A stretch of DNA of 64,000 bases from Halorarum halophilum. GTDB lineage: Archaea > Halobacteriota > Halobacteria > Halobacteriales > Haloferacaceae. The position numbers and the translations under genes are program-made. Of the stretch, positions 41,549 through 49,707 are shown piece by piece. Location: NCBI RefSeq assembly GCF_013401515.1, contig NZ_CP058530.1, forward strand, positions 1 to 64,000, given 5' to 3'. Below the pieces are notes generated by a model. It did no database searches, was not told the origin of the DNA, and worked only from the letters and a program-made list of their open reading frames with translations. Numbering within the stretch: the first letter of the stretch is position 1; every line of letters starts with the position of its first letter.

Positions 41549-43372
41549 ATGCCATCAAGTGGCAGGCAGAGCAGCGAACAGCGTGTCGACCGGAGACGAG
41601 TGTTACAGACGATCGGCGTCGCGTCCGCCGCCGCTCTGGCGGGCTGCGGCGGGAACGGCGGGAACGGCGGCAACGGTGGGAACGGAGGCAACGGCGGGAA
41701 CGGCGGTGGGGGCGGAGGGGCCGGGGACCTTGGCGAGCGGGTTCCCACGCTCACGTTCCAGTACTGGTCCGACCAGGGACCGCCGACGGTCCTGTTCGAG
41801 GAGACGATCTCGAACATCCAGGCCCGAACCGGCGATATGGGGTTCCAGATCGAGACGATGCCGATGACGACCGGCGAGGGGGTGGCGGCGGTCGGGAACG
41901 ACAACCGGGACTTCCACATCGCGGTGAACAGCCACGGCCCCTCGCCCGGCCGACTCGACCCGGACGAGCTGCTGACAAACTACAGCCTCGACTACGCCGG
42001 GGCCAACGGCAGGTACAACCCGGGGAACTACGCCAACTGCGAGTTCACCGAGCACGCCCGCGCGCAGTCGGTCGCGGCACCGGGTGAGCGCGAGGAGGCC
42101 GTCAACAACGCGATGTCGGTCTTTTCGGAGGACCTCGGCTTCATCCCGACGATCGAGCGCCCGTTCACGGCGGCGGTCAACACCGACGTGCTCACCGAAC
42201 TCGAGACCGGACCGGCGGGGCTGAGCGACATCCACTGGTCCTCGCTGCTCGAGTCGGGGCTGGAGGCGCGGGACGGACAGGGGCCGATCGTCGCGAACCT
42301 CCCGTCCGAGATGCTGACGAGCAGCTTCTACCCCACCGTCAGCGACGGCGACGCGATGGTCCTGTACACGAATCTGACCACGTCGCCGCTCCTGATGTAC
42401 GACTCCAACTACGAGCTGATCCCGGTCCTCGCCGAGAGCTGGGAGACGAACGACGAGGGGACGCGGACGACGTTCCAGCTCCGGGACGCCACGTTCCACA
42501 ACGGTGACCCGGTGACGCCGGAGGACGTCAAGTGGACCTACGAGTTCCTGCGCGACCAGTACCACAACGGCGACTACCAGTGGACGAACCTCCCGGAGGA
42601 CCTGACCGTCGAGGTCGTCGACGACAGCACGGTCGCGTTCAACACCGAGGACCCGGCGCCACAACTCCTCACCGCGCGGCTCTCCATCTACGGCGTCCTG
42701 CCGCGGGAGCCGTACGTCCAGGCGGGCATCGAGGACAACCCGACGAACTTCGAGGACCCGATGATCGGGGCCGGTCCGTACCGGATGGCGTCCTACAACA
42801 ACCAGCAGAACATGTCGCTGGAGCCCCACGACGGACACCCGGTGTGGAGCCCGCAGACGCCGATCATCACGCAAATCTACGAGAGCGTCGATGGCGTGGT
42901 GCGGGCGTTCGAGAACGGGGAACTCAACCTCGCGGTGGCGCTCCACCCCGAGGCCGGCCAGCAGCTCCAGAGCCGGATGGGCGACAGCGTCCAGATCGTG
43001 ACGGGCATGGCCCACCTCCCGTACGGGATCATGCCCCAGCAGTCGTTCGCACCGGGGATGTTCCCGGAGTTCCGCCAGGCGCTCTCGCACATGGTCGACC
43101 GACAGAACCTGAACGAGACGTACGCGTTCGGGGAGTCCGAGGTCGTCATCCACGGGACGTTCAACTCCCAGGCGCACCCTTGGTACAACCAGGACGTCCT
43201 CACCCAGATCGCCGGCGAGACCGCCGACGTCGACCAGGCGAAGCAGGTGCTCGAGGACGCCGGGTGGGGCTGGGACAACAACGGCAACCTGCACTACCCC
43301 CAGGACGCCAGCATGGAGGCCTGGCCGCAGGGCGAGACGCCCAGCCCCGAGGACTTCCCCTGCCTCGAGTGA
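41549..43372 (+). CDS. Family 5 ABC substrate-binding lipoprotein, apparently circularly permuted
   Basis: A 607-residue Tat lipoprotein (VDRRRVLQT, lipobox LAGC with C33, then a Gly/Asn linker to residue 58). In the usual family the chain starts with the region TSPLLMYDSNYELIPVLAESWETND and FHNGDPVTPEDV and ends with a segment that follows the AGW-nGnlhYP helix. Here that final segment (residues about 65-220: LTFQYWSDQG, DFHIAVNSHGPSPGRLDPDELL, NPGNYANCEF, REEAVNNAMSVFSEDLGFIPTIE) comes first, and the canonical N-terminal region begins only near residue 245. The protein ends GWGWDNNGNLHYPQD. A T-rich box near 41520 indicates its own promoter. It should deliver a peptide or other solute to the adjacent permeases. 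Confidence 0.88.
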   Translation: MPSSGRQSSEQRVDRRRVLQTIGVASAAALAGCGGNGGNGGNGGNGGNGGNGGGGGGAGDLGERVPTLTFQYWSDQGPPTVLFEETISNIQARTGDMGFQIETMPMTTGEGVAAVGNDNRDFHIAVNSHGPSPGRLDPDELLTNYSLDYAGANGRYNPGNYANCEFTEHARAQSVAAPGEREEAVNNAMSVFSEDLGFIPTIERPFTAAVNTDVLTELETGPAGLSDIHWSSLLESGLEARDGQGPIVANLPSEMLTSSFYPTVSDGDAMVLYTNLTTSPLLMYDSNYELIPVLAESWETNDEGTRTTFQLRDATFHNGDPVTPEDVKWTYEFLRDQYHNGDYQWTNLPEDLTVEVVDDSTVAFNTEDPAPQLLTARLSIYGVLPREPYVQAGIEDNPTNFEDPMIGAGPYRMASYNNQQNMSLEPHDGHPVWSPQTPIITQIYESVDGVVRAFENGELNLAVALHPEAGQQLQSRMGDSVQIVTGMAHLPYGIMPQQSFAPGMFPEFRQALSHMVDRQNLNETYAFGESEVVIHGTFNSQAHPWYNQDVLTQIAGETADVDQAKQVLEDAGWGWDNNGNLHYPQDASMEAWPQGETPSPEDFPCLE

Positions 43373-43609
43373 TCGGGTCCAGGTCGGGGGCGGTCGGTCG
43401 TCGCGGCCGCGAACGCTCCCGCCGGACTCGTCCCGGACGGCGGATAACCGCACCCGGGTAGCACCGCCGACCCTTCGCCGTCCGTGTCGGGGGTTCCCAC
43501 GGGCGTCCCGGACGAGGGCCGACGTTCCGGCCCACTGCGAACCGAACACGAATGACGACGCGGTACTCCACAGAACGATGCTCTCGAACCGATCGGATGC
43601 GACGTAGCA

Positions 43610-44872
43610 ATGGCTGAAGAACAGCAGCGGCGACGGGTGCTGGAGGACGTCGTCGTCGTCGACGTCTCGACGTTCGTCACCGGCGGCTTCGCGACGATGA
43701 TGCTCGCCAACCAGGGGGCGGACGTGATCAAGGTCGAACGGCCGGACGTCGGGGACGATAGCCGCCACTCCGGCCCCCCGTTCGTCGACGTGGCCGACTA
43801 CGACGGCCCCGGTCGCGCCGCCGCCGAAGGGGGGGAGTCGCCCTACTTCTGGACGATCAACTACGGCAAGCGGAGCGTCGAACTGGACCTGAAGACCGAC
43901 GAGGGCCGCGAGGCGCTGTTCGACCTCGTCTCGGGGGCGGACGTGTTCGTCGAGAACTTCCGGCCCGGCACGGCCGAGCGGCTCGGGGTCGACTACGAAC
44001 GCGTCCGCGGGGAGAACGAGGACGTGATCTACTGTTCGATCTCGGCGTTCGGCGAGACCGGCCCCTGGAGTGACCGTCCCGGCTACGACCAGCTCGTCCA
44101 GGGGCTGAGCGGCATGATGAGCGTGACCGGCTACCCGGACCGATCGCCGGTGAAGGTCGGGCTCCCACAGACCGACCTCATCACGGCGATGTGGGCCGCG
44201 TTCGGCGTCGTCAACGCGCTCTACCGCCGGGAGCGGACGGGGGAGGGAGACCGCGTCGAACTCGCCATGCTCGACGCCAGCCTCCCGTGGCTGACCAAAC
44301 AGGCGGCCCGGGTGTTCGCCGGCGAGACGCCGACGCGCATGGGGACCGGTGACCCCGTCATCGCGCCGTACCGGACGTACGCGACGGCCGACGGCCACCT
44401 CAACGTGGCCTGCGGCAACCAGCGGCTCTGGGAGGGGCTCTGTGACGCGCTCGACCGGCCAGATCTCGCGGGCGATGACCGCTTCGGGACGAACGGCGAC
44501 CGCGTCGAACACCGCGAGGACCTCGACGCGGAACTGGCCGCCGAGTTCGAGGACCGAACCACCGAGGAGTGGATGGCGTTCCTCGCGGAGGAGCGTGGTC
44601 TCCCCGTCGGTCCGGTTCTCGACGTCGAGGGGGCACTGTCGAACGAGCAGGTGTCGGCCCGTGGCGTCGTCGGATCGATCGAGCACTCGGCGCTCGGGGA
44701 CGTCCCCCTCATCGAACACCCGCTCAACTACGACGGCGCGGACGCCGGGTTCGAGGACGGCCCCCCGCTGCTCGGCGAACACACCGAGGAGATCCTCCGT
44801 GAACTCGGCTACGACGACGAACGCATCGCCCGCCTGCGGAAGGCGGGGACGATTCCGGACGACGAGGGGTAG
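43610..44872 (+). CDS. CaiB/BaiF family (class III) CoA-transferase
   Basis: A 420-residue CoA-transferase of the class III type. It has the N-terminal VVDVSTFVTGGFATMMLANQGADVIKVE, NYGKRSVELDLKTDEGR, VFVENFRPGTAERLG and the catalytic Asp D189 in GLPQTDLITAM. Dimeric interlocked enzymes of this family move CoA between carboxylic acids such as formyl-, carnitine- or aromatic-succinyl-type esters. Here it would activate an acid for the acyl-CoA dehydrogenase and hydratase set. The gene follows the binding protein by 237 bases in the same direction, without a clear promoter. Confidence 0.92.
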   Translation: MAEEQQRRRVLEDVVVVDVSTFVTGGFATMMLANQGADVIKVERPDVGDDSRHSGPPFVDVADYDGPGRAAAEGGESPYFWTINYGKRSVELDLKTDEGREALFDLVSGADVFVENFRPGTAERLGVDYERVRGENEDVIYCSISAFGETGPWSDRPGYDQLVQGLSGMMSVTGYPDRSPVKVGLPQTDLITAMWAAFGVVNALYRRERTGEGDRVELAMLDASLPWLTKQAARVFAGETPTRMGTGDPVIAPYRTYATADGHLNVACGNQRLWEGLCDALDRPDLAGDDRFGTNGDRVEHREDLDAELAAEFEDRTTEEWMAFLAEERGLPVGPVLDVEGALSNEQVSARGVVGSIEHSALGDVPLIEHPLNYDGADAGFEDGPPLLGEHTEEILRELGYDDERIARLRKAGTIPDDEG

Positions 44873-45228
44873 CGACCTCCCCGGCGAACACAAACTCTCG
44901 GTGATGAGTCGAAACGGACCAGAAGTCGACTGCGGCTCCGAACGTCGATTCTACCCGATTACCGAGTCGGAGAGGGTGTCCTCTCCTGAAACCTCGGATG
45001 GACGCTCTGGACGGGAGCCGAAGAACCACGAGCGACTCGTGGGAAAACGCGACGGCATATTCTATATCGCGAAATGTGATTTACGAGTCCCCGTGGCTCC
45101 TGGATATCGGGGCTCGGAGGCTCAAGCGCCGGTATTTCGGCGTTTCGAGGCACTGGGCAGCTCACTCGGTTGTAATCGAATACAACCAAGTGGTTATATG
45201 GGGGGCCACGCCGTCGGGTCGTCGTACG
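44873..45228. other. Intergenic region, 356 bases, upstream of the recombinase
   Basis: It becomes AT-rich after 45040 (CATATTCTATATCGCG at about 45056-45071) and contains two adjacent palindromes and a TATA box next to the recombinase start. No gene or tRNA is seen. Confidence 0.6.
45168..45195. promoter_or_regulatory. Two overlapping palindromes before the recombinase gene
   Basis: GGTTGTA-ATCGAA-TACAACC (45168-45187) has perfect 7-base arms. AACCA-AG-TGGTT (45184-45195) has perfect 5-base arms and shares bases with it. A TATA-like TTATATG follows at 45194-45200, 29 bases before ATG 45229. Regulator binding here would block the promoter. Confidence 0.6.
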
Positions 45229-46395
45229 ATGGCATCGACGGATGCAGCCGGGTCGACAGGGGGGGAAACGGCGGTTCGGCGGCTGATCGACGACTTCCTC
45301 GCGTCGAAGGAGGAGCGGGGGTCGGGCGCGTACGTCGCCAGCGCGTCCTCCGTGCTCGACCGGTTCGCCGAGTGGCTGGAGGCGCGCGACCGGACGCTCG
45401 CGGACCTGGACGACGAGCGGCGCGGCCCGCAGCTCATGCGCAGGTACGCGAAGCATCTTCGGCGCAGGGCGAACGCCCCCGACGGGATCTCGCCGACGAC
45501 CGCGAACACATACTACGCGTACGTCTCGGGCTGTCTGGCCTACGGCGTCCGGGACATGGTGCTCTCGGTCAACCCGGCGCGGACCGAGGCGGCACGGGAG
45601 GAGCTTCCCGCCGACGAGGGGAAGCGGTCGGACCAGCAGTTCTGGACCCGCGACCAGCGCGAGTCGCTGGTCGGGCACGCGCGGGCTCGCGCCGGCGACG
45701 CGATCGAGGCCGACCCCTTCGGGGCCTACCCGGAGGTGCGGGACCACGCTCTCGTCGCCGTCCTGGCGTTCGCGGGCGTGCGCGGTGCCGAGGTGCTCCG
45801 CCACCGGAAGGACGACCGCCGGGGGCGGCAGGGGCTCCGGTGGTCGCGAGTCGACCTCGATGCCGGTACCGCGGAGGTGCTCGGCAAGTCGAAGACCGAG
45901 GGCAAGCGGTGGCAGCACGCCTCGCTGCCGGGGCCGGCGCGCGACGCGCTCGAGACGCTCCGGCGCGTCCAGCGTCCGCCCACCCCGGAGTGGCCGGTGT
46001 TCGAGTCGAGTCACGCGCCGTCGCTGTGGGCTCGTGCGCGGGAAGAACTCCCCGAGGGAGCGGTCGAAGGCGCGGTCGCGGAACGGGGGAATATCCGCGA
46101 TGTGCTGCGGGCCGAGGGGATCGCGCCGCCGGCGCTCACCACCGACGGCGGCCGGTCGGTCCTGCGTCGGCTCACCGACGGGGCCGGGATCGATCTCCCC
46201 GAGGACGCCGACTACCTCCAGCCGCACGGCGCGCGACGGGGGATCGGCGAGGAACTGTACCGGGTTGACCGGGGGCTCGCCCAGGACCTCCTCCGCCACG
46301 AGGAACTGACGACGACGCGGGACCACTACCAGCACATCGACGCGGCCGAGCGGACGCGCGAGATCGACGCGGAACTCGAGCGACTCGGGGAGTAG
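45229..46395 (+). CDS. Tyrosine recombinase / phage-integrase family protein
   Basis: A 388-residue site-specific recombinase. Residues 14-120 form the SAM-like core-binding domain; the catalytic domain carries R185 (GVRGAEVLR), K220 (LGKSK), H333 and R336 (LQPHGARRGIG), H357 (LLRHEELTTTRDH) and nucleophile Y367 (DHYQHI). All residues of the family active site are present, so the enzyme should be functional. ATG 45229 is 29 bases after the TATA box. It may belong to a decayed or small integrative element; I find no tRNA target, no second mobile gene and no flanking direct repeat. A chromosomal XerC-like role is the alternative. Confidence 0.88.
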   Translation: MASTDAAGSTGGETAVRRLIDDFLASKEERGSGAYVASASSVLDRFAEWLEARDRTLADLDDERRGPQLMRRYAKHLRRRANAPDGISPTTANTYYAYVSGCLAYGVRDMVLSVNPARTEAAREELPADEGKRSDQQFWTRDQRESLVGHARARAGDAIEADPFGAYPEVRDHALVAVLAFAGVRGAEVLRHRKDDRRGRQGLRWSRVDLDAGTAEVLGKSKTEGKRWQHASLPGPARDALETLRRVQRPPTPEWPVFESSHAPSLWARAREELPEGAVEGAVAERGNIRDVLRAEGIAPPALTTDGGRSVLRRLTDGAGIDLPEDADYLQPHGARRGIGEELYRVDRGLAQDLLRHEELTTTRDHYQHIDAAERTREIDAELERLGE

Positions 46396-47460
46396 GACCC
46401 ACGAGGCGCACCGAGACGATCCGATGAATCCTATGACGATATACTGATGTTTGCCACGGGCTGGCTGACGGCCCACGGGGCCACGTGCGACGGATACTGG
46501 CCTCCTCCGTGCCGATCTTGTCGGATGCGTCGTTGGTTGAGAAGGACGTATTCGGTGAGCTATCCACTTCGGACGTCGGTGTTCACCGACCTGCTGACAC
46601 ACCTCCGAACTCGACCCGTTTCGAGCACGAAACTGCCGCCGAACCCAGTGCGACGGTATCGTGAAAACTGGTGTGTCCGACCCGATCGTACGAACTGGTT
46701 GTACTGGTTTGGACGAGCGAACTGGAACTGCTTGTTCGTACAGCAACCAACGAGTACGGACGATCTCGCACGCCTCCGTCGGGCGCGATCCGAAGCGCAG
46801 GCCTGCCGAATCGGCGTTCCTGCTCTCGGTTGGGCGAGAACGACCGGTGGAGGTGCAGCACCCGCGTGACCTCGGGAACTTATTGTGGGTTCCCGCGATG
46901 GACGGGCCATGACCGCCGTCAGGTTCCCCCAACACCCCCGATCCCACGACGGTGCGTCCTCCACCGCTCACGTGATCGTCGTCGGCTCTGTTCCGTTTCG
47001 CCGCGCACTCGAAATTACACGGTTATCCTTGTAACGGGCCCGCGAACTACCGCGTCCGTCCATTGCCTGCAGGCAGCGTTCGATTTGCCGACACCGACGA
47101 TATTCGCCCAACCCGGACGAACGTCTCCTATCAACTATATTGACACTCTTCCTATTCGTAGATTCACAAACCGAACGAATGCGGATTACGGGAGAACAGG
47201 ATTCTATGGTAGTATCTCAACTGTAGGTGGTCGAACGGAGATAGTATTCGAAGTTGTATATTCGAGGACTACTCGGACACTTGTCTATTGAAAACACACC
47301 GCCAACCGACGGAGCTGAGTCGGTCCGGAGGGCGGTACTCGTGGCCGGCCCCCGCGACGGGTCGGAGGGGAATCGAACCATAATCCAAAAGCTGTAATTA
47401 ACTCACAATCCAGTGCTATATATACGAAGCATTTAACACAATATCTGTTTACTGGCTTCT
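46396..47460. other. 1.06-kb low-GC region without a convincing gene
   Basis: The stretch is distinctly poorer in G+C than its surroundings, especially 47080-47300 and 47380-47460. Several short frames are open but none has acidic haloarchaeal composition or a recognisable domain. It contains a hairpin with arms GTCGGTG/CACCGAC (46575-46590). It may be decayed mobile-element DNA next to the recombinase, plus the regulatory region of the following gene. Confidence 0.6.
47417..47438 (+). promoter_or_regulatory. TATA-rich promoter of the Liv-type binding protein gene
   Basis: TATATATA at 47417-47424 and TTTAACA at 47432-47438 precede ATG 47461; the second is 26 bases upstream, the distance for a leaderless start, the first would give a leader of about 17 bases. 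Confidence 0.55.
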
Positions 47461-48702
47461 ATGGACAGATTCGATAATTCGAGCTCCCGGCGGAGCTACC
47501 TCAAGACGGCGGGCGCAATCGGCGCGCTCGGGGTGAGCGGCCTGGCCGGCTGTACGGCGTTCGGCGGCGGCGGCGAGTCCGACACGATCACCATCGCGGC
47601 CGCGGTTCCCGAGACCGGTCCGCTCTCCAGCGTCGGCAACGAGATGCTGAACGGCTACCAGCTCGGCATCGACCTGCTAAACCAGGACGGCGGGGTCGAC
47701 GGGAACGAGGTCGAACTGATCGTCGAGGACGACGAGAGCGACCCGAAGACGCTCCGCGAGGTGCTCCAGCAGATCACGAGCGACAACGAGGTGGACATGA
47801 TCTGGGGGAGCTTCTCCAGCCCGCTCGTGATGGCCGGCAGCGCGTTCGCCGAGAACCAGGGGCTCCCGTTCCTCGCCGTCGCGACGTGTTTCGAGGAGCC
47901 GCTCACGGACGGCTCCAAGGAGTGGACCTACACGCCGTTCCCGAAGACGCGGGACGTGACACGCGCGACGGGGGAGATCCTCGGGCAACTGCCCGAGGGC
48001 AACCGGCCACAGCGGGTCGGCATCTGGGAGGAGAACTCCGGGTGGGGCGCCGAGATGGCCGAGGCGTGGGAGTCGAAACTCTCGGACGCCGGCTACGACG
48101 TCGCGATGCGGTCGACGTACAACACTGGGAACGGCGACTTCTCGACGCTCATCTCGCAGGCGGAGAGCGCGAACGTCGAGGCGCTGCTCGCGAACCCCCA
48201 GCCGCCGGACGGCATCACCGCGATGAAACAGCTCCGGAACAGCGGCTACATGCCGAAGTTCGTCGAGTTCGTCCGCGCGGCCGACCCGCAGGCGTGGTGG
48301 TCGGCGCTCGGCGAGGCCGGGAACTCGGTCATCATGAGCCCGGGCTGGGCCCCGGGGATGACCGGCAACGGGAACGAGGAGCTGCTGAACGCCTACGGTG
48401 AGAAGTTCGCCGAGTCGGACGACGAGATCCCACGGGTGATGGTCGGGGTCGGCTACAACCTCGCCCAGACGACCCTGCAGGCGCTCCAGGCAGCGGAGTC
48501 GACCGAGCCGGACGCGGTCAGGAGCGCGCTCGACGAGGAGGAGTTCAACACCGTCATCGGCGACTTCTCGTTCGACGAGTACGGGATGCCCCAGGAGGGG
48601 CAGCTGGCGGCCGCGAGCGCGCAGTGGCAGGACGGCGAGCAGCGCCTCGTCTTCCCGCAGACCGAGCAGTCCTCGGAGCTGACATACCCCATCGAGGGGT
48701 AG
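47461..48702 (+). CDS. Branched-chain amino acid-type ABC substrate-binding lipoprotein (LivJ-like)
   Basis: A 413-residue Tat lipoprotein (SSRRSYLKTAG, lipobox LAGC at about residue 31) of the periplasmic-binding fold type I. It has ITIAAAVPETGPLSSVGNEMLNGYQLGIDLLN, VDMIWGSFSSPLVMAGSAFAE and VGIWEENSGWGAEMAE, typical of LivJ-like receptors that also bind aromatic acids or amides. It has no permease or ATPase genes beside it; LivF, LivM and LivH lie about 13-15 kb away at the window end. Convergent with the regulator gene downstream. Confidence 0.9.
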   Translation: MDRFDNSSSRRSYLKTAGAIGALGVSGLAGCTAFGGGGESDTITIAAAVPETGPLSSVGNEMLNGYQLGIDLLNQDGGVDGNEVELIVEDDESDPKTLREVLQQITSDNEVDMIWGSFSSPLVMAGSAFAENQGLPFLAVATCFEEPLTDGSKEWTYTPFPKTRDVTRATGEILGQLPEGNRPQRVGIWEENSGWGAEMAEAWESKLSDAGYDVAMRSTYNTGNGDFSTLISQAESANVEALLANPQPPDGITAMKQLRNSGYMPKFVEFVRAADPQAWWSALGEAGNSVIMSPGWAPGMTGNGNEELLNAYGEKFAESDDEIPRVMVGVGYNLAQTTLQALQAAESTEPDAVRSALDEEEFNTVIGDFSFDEYGMPQEGQLAAASAQWQDGEQRLVFPQTEQSSELTYPIEG

Positions 48703-48762
48703 CCGTCGACGGCCGGGGCGGGGGTCGTCACGGAACCGAACGAGCGGGAGTTTCGCGTCGGT

Positions 48763-49284
48763 CTACGACCCCTCGTCGTACGGCAGGCTGTCGAACAGCC
48801 GCGGATCGGTCTCGAACTTGAGGACGTTCGTCATCACCGAGTTGCGGAGGTTGCTGACGACCCGGCCGTGCTCCTTGTAGAACTCGTGGATCCAGCGCGA
48901 ACCGGCCTCCCGGGTCGGGAACATCATCACCGACGTCCACTGGTACTCGCCGTCGGAGAGGAAGTAGAAGAGGGTGTGCTCGTCGTCCCGGATGTACTCC
49001 ATCGCGTCGCGCCACTCCTCGGCGAAGTACTCCGGGTTGAACTTGAACTCGAACTTCTCGAAGATGAAGTACTCCTCGTTCGGGATGATCGCCTCCCGGA
49101 AGACGCCCTCCTCGCGCATGTTCCGGATCGACTTGCTCACGGTGACGTGGGAGATGTCCACGCCGTGGTCCTCTTCTAACACCTCGGTGATCTCGCGGGC
49201 CGACCGCTGCGGATCGGTCGCCAGTTCGCGGAGGATGAGCACGTCGCGCCGCTTGAACTCCCAGTCGGGTTCTGTGTCGTCCAT
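48763..49284 (-). CDS. Winged-helix (Lrp/AsnC-like) transcriptional regulator
   Basis: A 173-residue regulator. The N-terminal HTH (FKRRDVLILRELATDPQRSAREITEVLEEDHGVDISHVTVSKSIRNMREEGVFREA) is a winged helix of the archaeal Lrp-like type. The C-terminal part (FEKFEFKFNPEYFAEEW, then WTSVMMFPTREAGSRWIHEFY) could be an alpha/beta effector domain. ATG 49284 is selected because preceding codons lack structure. Placed opposite the binding protein and just upstream of the dispersed element, it may control the neighbouring CoA genes; direct evidence is lacking. Confidence 0.85.
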   Translation of the reverse strand: MDDTEPDWEFKRRDVLILRELATDPQRSAREITEVLEEDHGVDISHVTVSKSIRNMREEGVFREAIIPNEEYFIFEKFEFKFNPEYFAEEWRDAMEYIRDDEHTLFYFLSDGEYQWTSVMMFPTREAGSRWIHEFYKEHGRVVSNLRNSVMTNVLKFETDPRLFDSLPYDEGS

Positions 49285-49707
49285 GCTGATACTGCCCGCC
49301 ACGGAGGTGGTTTCCGAGAGTGTTTCGATGGTTCGCGGCGATTGTGTTTGGATAGGAGCTGAATCCGAGAAGAGCCGTGGAGACGACCGTGAAAGCCCCC
49401 AGGTGCTACGGTCGCGCGCCCCGCGCTGCGCTCCTCGTTCGCTCACTCCGTTCCCTCTCTGCGGTGCTTGCGGGGTCGTACTTCCCGTAGCACCCGGCCC
49501 CTTTCAGTCCCACCCGACCGCAGCCACTCGCGCTCGCTCACTTCGTTCGCTCGCGTGAGCCCTCCCCAACCGATTCGCTCCTTCGCTCCCCCCGGTCGCT
49601 CACTCGCTCATCCCTCGCGCGCGTTGGCCGCGCACGAGGCGCGGCCGCCACGCGCCAATCGGCTGAACACTTCAGTGGGAGGCGGGAAGTCGGAGGAATG
49701 CCCGAAC
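49285..49707. other. Intergenic region, 423 bases, containing dispersed element copy A
   Basis: Apart from about 100 bases next to the regulator start, the region is occupied by an element with low-complexity CGCTCGCT-like motifs and a terminal hairpin (see the repeat entry). No gene is credible. Confidence 0.65.
49391..49664 (+). repeat. Dispersed intergenic element, copy A, with two stem-loops
   Basis: It begins GAAAGCCCCC and includes a long-range inverted repeat GTGCTACGG/CCGTAGCAC (49403-49411, 49485-49493) and then ACCGCAGCCAC, CGCTCGCGTGAGC, CCGATT and CGGTCGCTCACTC-type blocks. It ends with a hairpin: outer arms GCGCG/CGCGC (49619-49623, 49651-49655), inner arms GGCCGCGC/GCGCGGCC (49626-49633, 49639-49646). 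The same blocks in the same order occur on the minus strand at 58489-58672. Confidence 0.75.

Noticed and set aside
41603-44893. A minus-strand open frame of more than 1000 codons opposite the binding protein and CoA-transferase
   Set aside because: Composition is typical shadow (Val/Arg/Asp-rich without domains) and both plus-strand genes have clear family motifs.
46671-47291. A plus-strand open frame of about 206 codons in the low-GC region
   Set aside because: It is basic and Arg/Thr/Ser-rich, unlike haloarchaeal proteins, has no domain, promoter or ribosome site, and competes with other frames of equal quality.
44873-47460. tRNA gene or attachment duplication for the recombinase
   Set aside because: I found no cloverleaf, no T-loop consensus and no matching direct repeats on the two sides of the recombinase gene.
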